This document shows positions 7,380 to 15,740 of a stretch of DNA of 64,000 nucleotides, in pieces. Position 1 is the stretch's first letter. The number at the start of each line of letters is the position of its first letter. The position numbers and the translations under genes are program-made. Under the pieces are notes generated by a model, which saw only the letters and a program-made list of their open reading frames with translations, did no database searches and had not been told where the DNA came from. Location: the NCBI RefSeq assembly GCF_009765825.1, contig NZ_LMUR01000022.1, forward strand, positions 590,320 to 654,319, given 5' to 3'. The DNA is from Granulicella sp. L60. Its GTDB lineage: Bacteria; Acidobacteriota; Terriglobia; Terriglobales; Acidobacteriaceae.

Positions 7380-8963
7380 ATGGGAATTTCGCGGCGGGAT
7401 TTTCTGATGCGTGTTGGGCAGGCCGGTGGGTATGGCGCTGCATTTGCGACGATGCAGTCCTTGGGACTGATGCCGATGAAGGGTGCGCTGGCGGAGCCGA
7501 TTCAGGCGATGGCTGGGTCGGGCACGGGTGTGAAGGTCGTGGTGCTGGGCGGAGGCATCGGCGGACTGGTTTCAGCGTACGAGCTGAAGAAGCTTGGATA
7601 TGAGGTGACGGTGCTCGAGGCACGGGAGCGTCCGGGTGGGCGCAACTGGACGGGGCGTGACGGCACGGTGGTGGAGTTCGTGGATGGGACGAAGCAGAAG
7701 ATCAGCTGGGAAGATGGCAACTATCAAAATCTTGGGCCGGCGCGGCTGCCGAGTACGCATTGGACGATGTTGGGATACTGTCGCGAACTTGGTGTGCCGC
7801 TGGAGGTGGAGATCAATACTTCGCGTTCCACGCTGCTGCAGAACGATAAGGCGAATGGTGGAATGCCGGTACCGCAGAGGAAGGCGATCAACGACACGCG
7901 CGGGCATGTGTCGGAGTTGCTGTCGAAGTGCGTGGCGCAGGGTGCGCTGGATGCCGACGTGAGCAAGGAAGATCGCGAGCGGATGACGGCGTTTCTGAAG
8001 ATCTATGGTCCGCTGGATGCGCAGGGGAAGTATGTAGGGTCGGACAGGGCGGGTTTAAAGACGGCTCCGGGTGCGGGCGGACAGATGGCTGTTCCGGAGG
8101 CGCCGCTGGATATGCGGGTTTTGCTGGATGAAGACTTCTGGGAGGATCTGTTTGTCGAAGAGGACTGGGATTGGCAGGCGACGATGATGCAGCCTGTGGG
8201 AGGTATGGACCGGATCCCGTATGCGTTTGCAAAGTCGCTGGGGCCGATTGTGCAGTACAGCTCGCCGGTGACGGAGATTCGCAAGACGGCGAAGGGCGTT
8301 CGCGTCTCTTATACGCAGGACGGTTCGAGCAGGCAGGTGGAAGCTTCGTACTGCATCATCGCTCTACCGTTCTCGATGTTGAAGAAGATTCCAAATGATC
8401 TTTCGCCATCGTTCAAGAAGGTAGTGGAGGAGAGCAAGATGGGCGGCGGCTATAAGATCGCGTGGGAGAGCAGGCGGTTCTGGGAGCAGGACTACAACAT
8501 CTATGGCGGACTGTCGTACCTGATGGAGGGGCCGAGTCCGATATGGTATCCGTCGTCGCGGCTGATGCACCCAACGGGGATTGTGGTATCGGGTTACGAC
8601 GACGAGGTGGATAAGCCGTTTTACAAACTGACGATGCAGGAGAAGTTCGATGCTTCGCGAGCGTCGATGGAGAAGATTCACCCAGGACATGGCAAGGAGC
8701 TTAAGAACCCTGTGTTCTGCGGATGGCGACGGGTGAAGTGGAATGAAGGCTCGTGGATCGGCAGCTACGGTGGAGGGCCGAGTGGATACGATGTGATTAT
8801 CCAGGCGGATGGGCCTCTCTACTTCGCGGGCGATACGGCAAGCCATGTGGTGGGGTGGCAGGAGGGTGCGGCGCTGAGTGCGCGGCGAGCGGTGGGTATG
8901 ATCAGCGAGAAAGTGAGGATGGCGAAGATGTCCGGTGCCGCAGATGGTGCGGTGATGAGCTAA
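7380..8963 (+). CDS. Tat-exported flavin monoamine oxidase family protein
   Basis: This is an FAD-dependent amine oxidase of the monoamine/L-amino-acid oxidase superfamily, with 527 residues. It begins with a Tat signal (SRRDFLMRV, Arg5-Arg6), so the flavoprotein is likely exported folded. The FAD Rossmann motif GGGIGG is at 57-62, with EARERPGGRNWT at about 79-90 completing the dinucleotide fold. The C-terminal FAD motif is PLYFAGDTASHVVGWQEGAALSA. The SD is GGAGGAG, five bases before the ATG. A RidA-type protein follows about 30 bp downstream. RidA proteins destroy reactive enamines/imines, the product class of amine oxidases, so a two-gene unit is likely. The substrate is unknown. Confidence 0.85.
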   Translation: MGISRRDFLMRVGQAGGYGAAFATMQSLGLMPMKGALAEPIQAMAGSGTGVKVVVLGGGIGGLVSAYELKKLGYEVTVLEARERPGGRNWTGRDGTVVEFVDGTKQKISWEDGNYQNLGPARLPSTHWTMLGYCRELGVPLEVEINTSRSTLLQNDKANGGMPVPQRKAINDTRGHVSELLSKCVAQGALDADVSKEDRERMTAFLKIYGPLDAQGKYVGSDRAGLKTAPGAGGQMAVPEAPLDMRVLLDEDFWEDLFVEEDWDWQATMMQPVGGMDRIPYAFAKSLGPIVQYSSPVTEIRKTAKGVRVSYTQDGSSRQVEASYCIIALPFSMLKKIPNDLSPSFKKVVEESKMGGGYKIAWESRRFWEQDYNIYGGLSYLMEGPSPIWYPSSRLMHPTGIVVSGYDDEVDKPFYKLTMQEKFDASRASMEKIHPGHGKELKNPVFCGWRRVKWNEGSWIGSYGGGPSGYDVIIQADGPLYFAGDTASHVVGWQEGAALSARRAVGMISEKVRMAKMSGAADGAVMS

Positions 8964-8994
8964 CGATTTTTTGCAAGCAGACAGGGAGAGATGG

Positions 8995-9486
8995 ATGACG
9001 ATGAAGAAGATAGTGATGGCGGCGGTTCTGGTGTCTGCCGCGTGTGGGATGCAGGCGCAGGTTGTGGTGAAGCATCTGCAGCCGAACGAGAAGTCTCCGA
9101 TTGCGAACGGCGTGTGGGCGGGAGATACGCTTTATTTGAGCGGACAACTGGCCTCTCCGGTGACGGCTGCGGATGCGGCGAAGGGAACGGCCGCTGTGTA
9201 TGGCGACACGAAGACACAGTCGTTGAGCGCGTTGAATAAGATTCAGGCTTTGCTGAAGGAGCAGGGGCTGGATATGAAAGACGTGGTGAAGATGACGGTG
9301 TTTCTGGCAGGGGATCCGGCGATGGGAAACAAGCTGGACTTTGCCGGGCTGCAGGGAGCGTATACACAGTTCTTCGGGACGACGGATCAGCCAAATAAGC
9401 CGGCTCGCAGCGCGTTTCAGGTTGCTGCGCTGGCTGCTCCATGGGCTCTGGTTGAGATTGAAGTGATTGCGGTGAGAGGGAAGTAA
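8995..9486 (+). CDS. Exported RidA/YjgF family protein
   Basis: RidA proteins hydrolyse reactive enamine/imine intermediates to keto acids and ammonia. Here the RidA fold (SGQLASPV, FLAGDPAMGNKLDFAGLQGAYTQ region, PARSAFQVAALA) is preceded by a short signal peptide (KKIVMAAVLVSAACGMQAQ), so this member is probably periplasmic. The catalytic Arg of the family motif is kept in PARSAFQV. The frame is open from a TTG at 8971, but AGGGAGAG fits ATG 8995, or less well ATG 9001. Its position behind an exported amine oxidase suggests it quenches that enzyme's imine products outside the cytoplasm. Confidence 0.8.
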   Translation: MTMKKIVMAAVLVSAACGMQAQVVVKHLQPNEKSPIANGVWAGDTLYLSGQLASPVTAADAAKGTAAVYGDTKTQSLSALNKIQALLKEQGLDMKDVVKMTVFLAGDPAMGNKLDFAGLQGAYTQFFGTTDQPNKPARSAFQVAALAAPWALVEIEVIAVRGK

Positions 9487-9571
9487 TTTTGCGAATCATT
9501 TCACGCGAGCTGGACTTGTTGTGAGGCGAGATCTCTTTGTTGTGACGTATAACGCTTAATGGATCAATGAG

Positions 9572-9605
9572 AAAGAGCCAGAGGCTGAGAAGCTTCTGGC
9601 TCTTT
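9572..9605. terminator. Terminator hairpin between convergent genes
   Basis: AAAGAGCCAGA and TCTGGCTCTTT form a perfect 11-bp stem around GGCTGAGAAGCT, between the convergent ridA-like and small membrane protein genes. The outer A-T pairs provide a T-run on either strand, so it can serve both directions. Confidence 0.65.
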
Positions 9606-9669
9606 GTACTTGCGACAGATTAGTCCTGAAGCCGGAGAGCGTGGACGGTGTCGACGTCTCTCTGTCTTC

Positions 9670-9945
9670 TTACTTGGTGAGGTGCTGCCAGGCGTCGTAG
9701 GTGAAGATGCCGACGATGCCGGCGGTCATGGCTGCCGCGGCCACGCCGAGGACGCGGACGAACGGTTGAATTTGATTGACCTTGCGGACGATCTCGGTCT
9801 GGACTTGCTGCTCGTGGGTCGGGGCTTCGCTGAGGAAGAGCTGATCTTCTTCGTAGCGGGTCAACTGGCCCTTGTAGGCGAGGAGCGCGAGGAAGCAGGC
9901 CGCAATTGCCGCCCAGATGATCAAGAGAATGGGTAGAACGCTCAT
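9670..9945 (-). CDS. Small two-helix membrane protein, unknown function
   Basis: The predicted protein has 91 residues and two membrane helices: residues about 3-22 (LPILLIIWAAIAACFLALLA) and about 65-85 (VLGVAAAAMTAGIVGIF). Between them is a charged, Glu/Gln-rich loop of about 40 residues. The ATG at 9945 has GGAGGAAA seven bases upstream. The longer frame to 9960 would begin inside that SD and is rejected. I do not recognise the family. Codon use and the strong SD support a real gene. Another small membrane protein lies about 175 bp upstream on the same strand. Confidence 0.6.
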   Translation of the reverse strand: MSVLPILLIIWAAIAACFLALLAYKGQLTRYEEDQLFLSEAPTHEQQVQTEIVRKVNQIQPFVRVLGVAAAAMTAGIVGIFTYDAWQHLTK

Positions 9946-10119
9946 AGGGGTTTCCTCCACCCTGTGACAGGGCTGATGAAATCGGAAGGCTGCGCCCTCT
10001 GATGAAACGGATGTGTTTGCTCAGAGAACCGCAGGTCGTCCGCCGCCATCATACTCTCTGTCAAGGAGCACGAGACAGCTATTTCCGGGAGGGATAAGGC
10101 TCGACAGCAGCGCGGCTCG

Positions 10120-10293
10120 TTAGTGGCGTGAGGCCCAGTGGATGGCGATGGCGGCGATGACGGCGACAGTGGAGACGACGGCGCAGAGCATGATGACGAT
10201 GAACCAGGATGCGCGTCTTTCGGCCTGTGGGGAGGGCTTGGTGATGCCCATGGTGTTGATGAAGGCGTTGGCGATAAACTGCAGGATCTTCAT
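10120..10293 (-). CDS. Small single-helix membrane protein, unknown function
   Basis: The protein has 57 residues and starts at an ATG preceded by AAAGAAGAAAGC. The N-terminal part (KILQFIANAFINTMGIT) is followed by a basic, polar stretch containing QAERRASW. A strong membrane helix (FIVIMLCAVVSTVAVIAAIAIHW) then ends the protein. The frame is open to 10365, but the upstream part lacks an SD. The family is unknown. Its spacing and strand relative to the 91-residue membrane protein make a shared transcript possible. Confidence 0.5.
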   Translation of the reverse strand: MKILQFIANAFINTMGITKPSPQAERRASWFIVIMLCAVVSTVAVIAAIAIHWASRH

Positions 10294-10442
10294 GCTTTCT
10301 TCTTTCGTTATATGGGCGATGATAGCAGGGGTTGAATTGCTGAATCGGATGGGTGTGAATTGCATCTATAAGTCAGGGCTTGCCGCGACGGTGGCTGGCG
10401 CATACACTTAAAGATGTCTGAAGAAGACAAGGAGATCTGCCG

Positions 10443-10823
10443 ATGGCTACTGCAACCGTTACCCCCGAAGTTGTTGTTGGGACACCCGCTTCGACCACGC
10501 CTGTGACTCTGACCCCTGCCGCGATTGTTAAGGTTCGGGAGATTATGGCGACACAGAGCCCGGTACCTGCGGGTCTTCGGATTGGTGTTGTGGGTGGTGG
10601 ATGTTCTGGATTCCAGTACTCGATGTCGTTCGAGAACCAGAGCGGCATGATGGACAAGGTTTATAAGTTCGAGGATCTAAAGGTGTTTGTGGACGCTACC
10701 TCGGCAATGTATCTGAGCAACTGCACGGTGGACTATGTGGAGACGCTTGAGGCTGCCGGGTTCAAGTTCGAGAATGCCGCGGTGAAGTCGACCTGCGGTT
10801 GCGGTTCGAGCTTCAGCGTTTAG
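10443..10823 (+). CDS. Iron-sulfur cluster carrier, ErpA/IscA (HesB) family
   Basis: This A-type carrier of 126 residues delivers Fe-S clusters to apo-enzymes. The three ligand cysteines are present: Cys54 in GGGCSGFQYS, and Cys118 and Cys120 in the C-terminal STCGCGSSF. An N-terminal extension of about 20 Thr/Pro/Val-rich residues precedes the conserved domain. The SD AAGGAGA lies eight bases before the ATG. No other isc or suf gene is nearby, so its partner system cannot be read from context. A strong terminator follows directly. Confidence 0.88.
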   Translation: MATATVTPEVVVGTPASTTPVTLTPAAIVKVREIMATQSPVPAGLRIGVVGGGCSGFQYSMSFENQSGMMDKVYKFEDLKVFVDATSAMYLSNCTVDYVETLEAAGFKFENAAVKSTCGCGSSFSV

Positions 10824-10838
10824 TTTTAAATTGCAGAA

Positions 10839-10868
10839 AAAGTCCCTGGCTGGTGCCGGGGACTTTTT
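10839..10868 (+). terminator. Rho-independent terminator after the erpA-like gene
   Basis: AAAGTCCCTGGC and GCCGGGGACTTT form a 12-bp stem (one G-T pair) around TGGT, followed by a run of T. It begins 16 bp after the stop codon. Confidence 0.85.
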
Positions 10869-11140
10869 TGCGTTTAACGGGTGTTTTTTGAGGGTGTTTT
10901 GGGAAAAGACCTTGCTACGCGGTGGTTTTTGGGTGGTGAGTTGTGGTGATTCGTGTGGTGGTGATGGTCTTTTGGCAGGCGTCTTTTGTAGGCCGAAAGA
11001 TACGCCACGGTTTCAGGTTTATTTTTAGGGGGTTGCTGCGAGGGTGGTTTCGAGGTCGAAGGCGAGGTATTAGGCACTCTGTTTATGGATTACGGGTGTG
11101 ATTGAAGTTGTGCCGCTTCAAAGATTGGGCTATCCGGTTT
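10869..11140. other. Intergenic region with no supported gene
   Basis: This stretch is rich in GGTGGT and TTTT runs on the plus strand. The only open frame (minus strand, 10874-11077) encodes a His/Lys/Pro-rich peptide without a start signal or family match and is not called. The dispersed repeat begins at its right end. Confidence 0.4.
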
Positions 11141-11310
11141 GCTGAAGACAGGCAAAGGCAGAAGCAGATCCCTGCGGGACGACAGACAAGGGACAGGCAA
11201 CGGCAAGGACAAGAACAACCGCTGATCCCTACGGGAACAAACAAAAGTACAAACAAAAAGGACAGGCACCTACAACCGCAGATCCCTTGTGGGGATGACA
11301 AGCGAAAGGT
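11141..11310 (-). repeat. Dispersed intergenic repeat, copy 2
   Basis: This segment has the same type of units as 96-262: AGGCAAAGGCAGAAGCAGATCC near 11153, a TGATCCCTACGGG unit near 11222, and a GATCCCTTGTGGGGAT hairpin near 11284, joined by ACAAAC/GACAGGCA linkers. It begins at the stop codon of the minus-strand TetR gene and extends away from it, the same relation to a gene end as the other copies. Confidence 0.6.
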
Positions 11311-11865
11311 TTAGGACAAGAGGGCGGGTAGCTCGTCGAGAGATTTGCGAAAGGCTTTGGTGTCGCCGAGGACGCGGCCGACGATGAGGGATCCTTCGAT
11401 CTGGATGATGGCTTGTTCGGCTCTCTTGCGGGCCTCGGCGCTGGGCAGACCGCTCTCTTTTGCGATGTCGGTGAAGGCTTTGATCCAGGCCTGAAGTGCG
11501 TCTTTGAGGGCGCCGGCGAGTTCGGGGCTGCCGCCAGCGAGGGAGAGCACCTCGAAGGCGCAGGGAAGGGTGCCGTCGTCGTAACAAGCTCGCAGCTGCT
11601 CGATGGCGGTGCGAAGTTTTTTGCGGGGATCTCCCGGCTCTTTGAGGGGCTCGAAGACGTTCTGCCGCAGCCATGCGTGCGTTCCCTGGGCTACCGCAAG
11701 TGCAATCTGCTCCTTTCCTCCGGGGAAGCGGTGGTACAGGCTCGCCTTCTCGAGTCCGGTCGCCTCTGAGAGGCGTGCGAGGCTGGTTCCTTCGAAGCCG
11801 TACGTACGAAACACTCCGGCAGAACGGATGAGGAGCTGCTCGTCGCTGATGGTCGAGTGCGCCAT
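11311..11865 (-). CDS. TetR family transcriptional regulator
   Basis: The 184-residue protein has a TetR-type helix-turn-helix at about 5-52 (LIRSAGVFRTYGFEGTSL, then ATGLEKASLYHRFPGGKE). The ligand/dimerisation region resembles the YxaF/LmrA C-terminal type. It is divergent from an AhpD-like gene, and two related palindromic sites lie in the shared intergenic region. It therefore probably represses itself and that gene, with release by an electrophile or peroxide-type inducer. The inducer is inference from the AhpD-like neighbour. Confidence 0.85.
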   Translation of the reverse strand: MAHSTISDEQLLIRSAGVFRTYGFEGTSLARLSEATGLEKASLYHRFPGGKEQIALAVAQGTHAWLRQNVFEPLKEPGDPRKKLRTAIEQLRACYDDGTLPCAFEVLSLAGGSPELAGALKDALQAWIKAFTDIAKESGLPSAEARKRAEQAIIQIEGSLIVGRVLGDTKAFRKSLDELPALLS

Positions 11866-11916
11866 GTTGGATCTCCCTTCGCTTCGACTTTCTTCGTTCC
11901 CGCTTCTTTAGAGTAT

Positions 11917-11996
11917 CCCGATCGTTCGTTCGCTTCATTTTCGAGGGACAGTGTCAATAAGCAAAGAATCTCTGAAACTTTACCGATCGTTCGGTA
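11917..11996. promoter_or_regulatory. Two candidate TetR operators
   Basis: TACCGA-TCGT-TCGGTA at 11981-11996 is a perfect 6-bp inverted repeat with a 4-bp centre. A second, imperfect match (CCCGATCGTTCGTT) lies at 11917-11930. Both share CCGATCGTTCG. They sit between the divergent TetR and AhpD-like genes, where an autoregulated TetR repressor would bind. Confidence 0.6.
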
Positions 11997-12058
11997 TCAA
12001 ACGGGATGAGTCAGAAGTTGAGGCTTGCAGCTCAATCGAATCAACGAGGAGAAATTTT

Positions 12059-12604
12059 ATGTCGCGTCTTTCCGCTATCGATCCAAATGTTGCAACCGGT
12101 AAGGCAAAGGATCTGCTTACCGCTGTCCACGGCAAGCTCGGAATTATTCCAAACATGACGAAGGTGATGGCAAACTCGCCTGCTGTGCTGGAGGGGTATC
12201 TGGGGTTGAGTGGTGCGCTGAGCCACGGTCTGCTGGACGCCAAGACGCGGGAGGAGCTTGCCCTGGTGACGGCGCAGGAGAATCATTGCGATTATTGCCT
12301 CTCGGCTCATTCGGCTATCGGGAAGATGGTTGGGCTGACGCCGGAGCAGATTGGCGAGGCTCGCAATGGACATGGACAAGATGCGCGCATTACCGCTGCG
12401 CTCACGTTTACGCGTCGTGTCCTGGAGACTCGTGGAGAGATAAGCGATGAGGATCTGGCTGCGGTTCGCGCGGCTGGTTTCAACGATGGTGAGGTGGCGG
12501 AGATTATCGCTCACGTTGCGCTGAACGTGTTGACGAACTACTTCAACAAGGCGGCGCAGGTGGAGATTGATTTTCCGAAGGTTTCGTTCGCTAAGGCAGG
12601 CTGA
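12059..12604 (+). CDS. AhpD-like carboxymuconolactone decarboxylase family protein
   Basis: The 181-residue product belongs to the CMD/AhpD superfamily, many members of which are peroxidatic or thiol-disulfide proteins. The redox motif HCDYCLSAH, with two Cys separated by two residues followed by His, is at about 80-88. The flanking helices (VTAQENHCDYC and ITAALTFTRRVLETRGEISDEDL) match peroxidase-related members. The frame is open from 11951, but GAGGAGA seven bases before ATG 12059 decides the start. It is divergent from, and probably controlled by, the TetR gene through the sites at 11917-11996. Confidence 0.8.
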   Translation: MSRLSAIDPNVATGKAKDLLTAVHGKLGIIPNMTKVMANSPAVLEGYLGLSGALSHGLLDAKTREELALVTAQENHCDYCLSAHSAIGKMVGLTPEQIGEARNGHGQDARITAALTFTRRVLETRGEISDEDLAAVRAAGFNDGEVAEIIAHVALNVLTNYFNKAAQVEIDFPKVSFAKAG

Positions 12605-12740
12605 CGATTGGTTGGGCCGCGTGGCCCGCGTATCGGAGAGAGCTTCTCCGGTGCGCGGCCTGCGAAGCTTAGTGGCTTACGGAAACTTTGGCTGGTGCTT
12701 TGAAGCTCTTGGCAGATGCGATAGCTTACACTCAAGCCAC

Positions 12741-13637
12741 ATGCTCAACCGGGGCTATGCCTATACCTCCATCATCAGCAGCAAAGATCATGGACGAACC
12801 CTGCTCTCGCACCTGGCAAGCCTTTACCCGCACTCAACCCTACAAGCCTGGCAACAAAATCTGGACAACGGCGAAGTCACCGTCAACGGCGTCATCGCCA
12901 ACGGAAGCGAATCGCTCACTTCAGGCCAAACGCTTGTCTGGAACCGTCCCCCGTGGATCGAACCAGACTCTCCTCAGCACTTCGAGGTTTTGTTTGATGA
13001 CGCCCATCTGTTGGCCGTCAACAAACCCAGTGGGCTGCCGACCTTGCCCGGTGGCGGCTTCATGGAAAACACTCTGCTGCGCCTGGTGAAAAAGCAAAGC
13101 CCCAACGCAAACCCTGTCCACCGGTTGGGCCGAGCCACTAGCGGCATCGTCCTCTTCGCCAAGACACCGCAGGCGGCCTCGAAGCTAACTGCAGACTGGA
13201 ACACACTCAGAGTTCAAAAGGTCTACCGGGCGCTGGCTCAAGGCGTTGCACAGCAGGACGCCTACGAAATTCTCACGCCTATCGGCCTCGTCCCGCACCC
13301 GCTGATCGGTTCGGTGTGGGCAGCCAGCCCAAGTGGCAAGCCGTCGAAGTCATTGGCGAAGGTGGTCTCACGCACGACAAGCACCACTACATTTGAGGTA
13401 AGCCTATATTCAGGCCGCCCTCATCAGATCAGAATCCATCTGGCATCTATCGGCCATCCGCTGGTAGGCGATCCTCTGTATGGCTTGAGCGGCCAGCCTC
13501 TCGAAGATCTCCCCGGCCTGCCGGGCGATGGAGGATATCTTCTGCACGCTCAATTTCTAAGGTTCCAGCACCCCATCACCGGAGAACAGATCGATCTTGA
13601 GGCAGCTCTGCCGTCGGGATTCGCCTTGCATCTTTAG
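12741..13637 (+). CDS. RluA-like pseudouridine synthase family protein
   Basis: This RluA-family protein of about 298 residues would isomerise uridine in rRNA or tRNA. It has an S4-like N-terminus (LDNGEVTVNG), the LLAVNKPSGLPTLPGG strand, and the C-terminal SGRPHQIRIHLASIGHPLVGDPLYG block. In motif II, normally HRLDxxTSG with the catalytic Asp, this protein reads HRLGRATSG, so Gly stands where Asp is expected. The frame opens at 12567, but the first 58 residues are not family-like and ATG 12741 gives a normal length. Codon use (many C-ending codons, ACC, CCA) differs from its neighbours and hints at a separate origin. Confidence 0.75.
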   Translation: MLNRGYAYTSIISSKDHGRTLLSHLASLYPHSTLQAWQQNLDNGEVTVNGVIANGSESLTSGQTLVWNRPPWIEPDSPQHFEVLFDDAHLLAVNKPSGLPTLPGGGFMENTLLRLVKKQSPNANPVHRLGRATSGIVLFAKTPQAASKLTADWNTLRVQKVYRALAQGVAQQDAYEILTPIGLVPHPLIGSVWAASPSGKPSKSLAKVVSRTTSTTTFEVSLYSGRPHQIRIHLASIGHPLVGDPLYGLSGQPLEDLPGLPGDGGYLLHAQFLRFQHPITGEQIDLEAALPSGFALHL

Positions 13638-13949
13638 GTTCACGCGGAGATCAAATTTAGATGGCCGTTGAAAGCTGTGCGATCACGCCATTCGAAATTC
13701 TCATAAAGCGAGTTTCGTAACACTTCGATATGGGTGGTTGAGGGAACACACGCGCCGATCTTTTCTGCGCTGCACGGATAGATCCCCTGACGTCGGCTTG
13801 TGGGTGGTCATTCGCGAGAGCGTTTAGAGCGTTGGGTTTGATTGTCGGTTGTGGCTGGGGTGAGGAGTGATAAAGGCGTGCTGCGCGCACGGCGCGATCT
13901 GCCATCGAGGCAGACGCGCCCTTGGCGCCTATCTTGCTAGTGGTTGGCG
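13638..13949. other. Convergent intergenic region with a hairpin
   Basis: No gene is supported in this stretch. At 13891-13920, GGCGCG-A-TCTGCC and GGCAGACGCGCC can pair as a 12-bp stem with one bulged A and loop ATCGA. It lies 30 bp past the stop of the leftward MFS gene, as a terminator would, but lacks a T-run. Confidence 0.4.
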
Positions 13950-15587
13950 CTAGTGATTGGCGGAGGGGCCGCCGGCTGGTTTGAAGCTCTTGGTGAGCAG
14001 GACGATGGGGGCGGCGACGAGGGTGATGACGCCGATGATGTGGAAGCAGTCCATGAAGGCGAGGAGCTGGGTCTGGGCGTGGAGCTCGTTGTAGACGCGA
14101 CCGTAGGCGGCGGTGACGGCGTCGGCAGGGGAGAAGCCGTGGGATTGCAGGTAGGCGGAGGTCTGGCGGATGTTCTGCTGGAGGGCTCCATTTGAAGCTG
14201 CGATGTTGGAACCGACGCGCTCCTGGTGGAAACTTTGGCGGCGGTCGGAGACGGTGGTGATGAAGGCGATGCCGAAGCTACCGCCCCAGTTGCGGAAGAA
14301 GTTGGTGAGGGACGAGGCCTTGTTGTTCTGCGCGGGGCTGAGCTGCGAGTAGGCAATGACGGAGAGCGGGACGAAGAAGAATCCGTAGCCGAGACCCTGG
14401 AGGGCGCGGGCGAGGGCGTAGTGCTTGTAGTCGGTGTCGAGGTTGAAGTGGGCGTAGTGGAGGAAGGACATCCCGACGATCATGACAGCTCCGAAGAGCA
14501 GGATGCGGGGCTTGACGATGCCGCGCTGGACGAGCTGCGCGCCTACGGGGGCTAAGAAGGTGATGACGAGTGCGCCGGGCCCGAGGACGAGGCCTGCGTC
14601 GATGGCGCGGTAGCCGTAGAGGGACTGGAGGAGCTGCGGGATCATGGTCGTTGAAGCGAAGAGGCCGAAGCCGAAGATGAAGTAGAAGAAGTTGGCGATG
14701 GCGAAGTTGCGGACTTTGAGGAGGCGGAAGTCGATGATGGGGTCGGGGACGTGGAGCTCCCAGAAGACGGCGGCGGTGAGGCAGCCGATGCCGACGACGA
14801 AGCACCCGATGATGAAGTGGGAGCCGAACCAGTCGTCGATCTGGCCGCGGTCGAGGAGGACTTCGAGGGCCGCGGAGCCGAGGCCGACGAGGGCGATGCC
14901 GATGCCGTCGACGCGGAGCTTGCCGTTGACACGGACGGTCTTGCGCTCTTCGGCGTAGGCGGGTGGGTCGTGGACGAAGCGGTTGGTGAGGAAGAGGGAG
15001 AGGAGGCCGACGGGGATGTTGATGAAGAAGACCCAGCGCCAGTTGTAGTTGTCGGTGATCCAGCCGCCGAGGACGGGGCCGATGGCGGGGGCGGTGACGA
15101 TGGCGACGGTGTAGAGGGCGAAGGCAGAGGCGCGTTTGGCGGGAGGGAAGGCGTCTACGAGGATGGCTTGCTCTACCGGGGCGAGGCCGCCTCCGCCGAT
15201 GCCTTGAAGGACTCGGGAGAGGAGCATGATGCCGAGGGTCGGGGCGATGCCGCAGAAGAAGGAGGTGATGGTGAAGAGGGTGACGCAGGCCATGTAGTAG
15301 GTCTTGCGTCCGAAGACGCGGGAGAGCCAGGCGGACATGGGAAGGACGACGGCGTTGGCGACGAGATAGGTGGTGAGGATCCAGGTGACTTCGTCGTAGG
15401 AGCGGCCGAGACCGCCGGCGATGTAGGGGAGGGAGACGTTGGCGATGGAGGTGTCGAGCAGCTCCATGAAGGTGGCGAGGGTGACGGTGAGGGCGATCAC
15501 CCAGGGGTTGATTAACGGGCGCAAGGGCGCGGAGGCTTTGGCGGGCGGGATAGCCTGGACCGGGTTGCTGAGGGTGGCGGTGGCCAT
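13950..15587 (-). CDS. DHA2 family MFS drug exporter (EmrB/QacA type)
   Basis: The 545-residue protein is a 14-helix major facilitator of the DHA2 (EmrB/QacA) group, which exports drugs by proton antiport. Motif D1 (ELLDTSIANVSLPYIAGGL) is in the first helix at about 42-60. Motif A (SRVFGRKTYY) lies between helices 2 and 3. Motif C (ATAPAIGPVLGGWITDNYNWRW type) is in helix 5 at about 167-186. The SD GGAGGAG precedes the ATG. No EmrA-type adaptor or outer-membrane channel is next to it. It is divergent from a TetR regulator with a palindromic operator between, a classic repressor/exporter pair. Confidence 0.9.
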   Translation of the reverse strand: MATATLSNPVQAIPPAKASAPLRPLINPWVIALTVTLATFMELLDTSIANVSLPYIAGGLGRSYDEVTWILTTYLVANAVVLPMSAWLSRVFGRKTYYMACVTLFTITSFFCGIAPTLGIMLLSRVLQGIGGGGLAPVEQAILVDAFPPAKRASAFALYTVAIVTAPAIGPVLGGWITDNYNWRWVFFINIPVGLLSLFLTNRFVHDPPAYAEERKTVRVNGKLRVDGIGIALVGLGSAALEVLLDRGQIDDWFGSHFIIGCFVVGIGCLTAAVFWELHVPDPIIDFRLLKVRNFAIANFFYFIFGFGLFASTTMIPQLLQSLYGYRAIDAGLVLGPGALVITFLAPVGAQLVQRGIVKPRILLFGAVMIVGMSFLHYAHFNLDTDYKHYALARALQGLGYGFFFVPLSVIAYSQLSPAQNNKASSLTNFFRNWGGSFGIAFITTVSDRRQSFHQERVGSNIAASNGALQQNIRQTSAYLQSHGFSPADAVTAAYGRVYNELHAQTQLLAFMDCFHIIGVITLVAAPIVLLTKSFKPAGGPSANH

Positions 15588-15630
15588 GGTTAGCGAATCT
15601 CCTCCAGAGCCGGATGACAGGGCTCGTACA

Positions 15631-15652
15631 AAAGAGACTGGATGGTCTCTTT
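15631..15652. promoter_or_regulatory. Candidate TetR operator
   Basis: AAAGAGAC-TGGATG-GTCTCTTT is a perfect 8-bp inverted repeat with a 6-bp spacer in the region between the divergent exporter and TetR genes. The AGAC/GTCT arms resemble operators of other TetR repressors that control efflux or electrophile response. Confidence 0.7.
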
Positions 15653-15740
15653 AAGCATCTGATTCCTGAGAAGGGCACTTCGGTGCGGATTTGGTTGGAT
15701 TTTCTTGCTGGTAGGATTTCGGAGGGTGGCTGGAGGGGAT

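Noticed and set aside
14278-15678. 466-codon frame in another frame of the exporter gene
   Set aside because: Arg/His/Pro-rich shadow of the MFS exporter.
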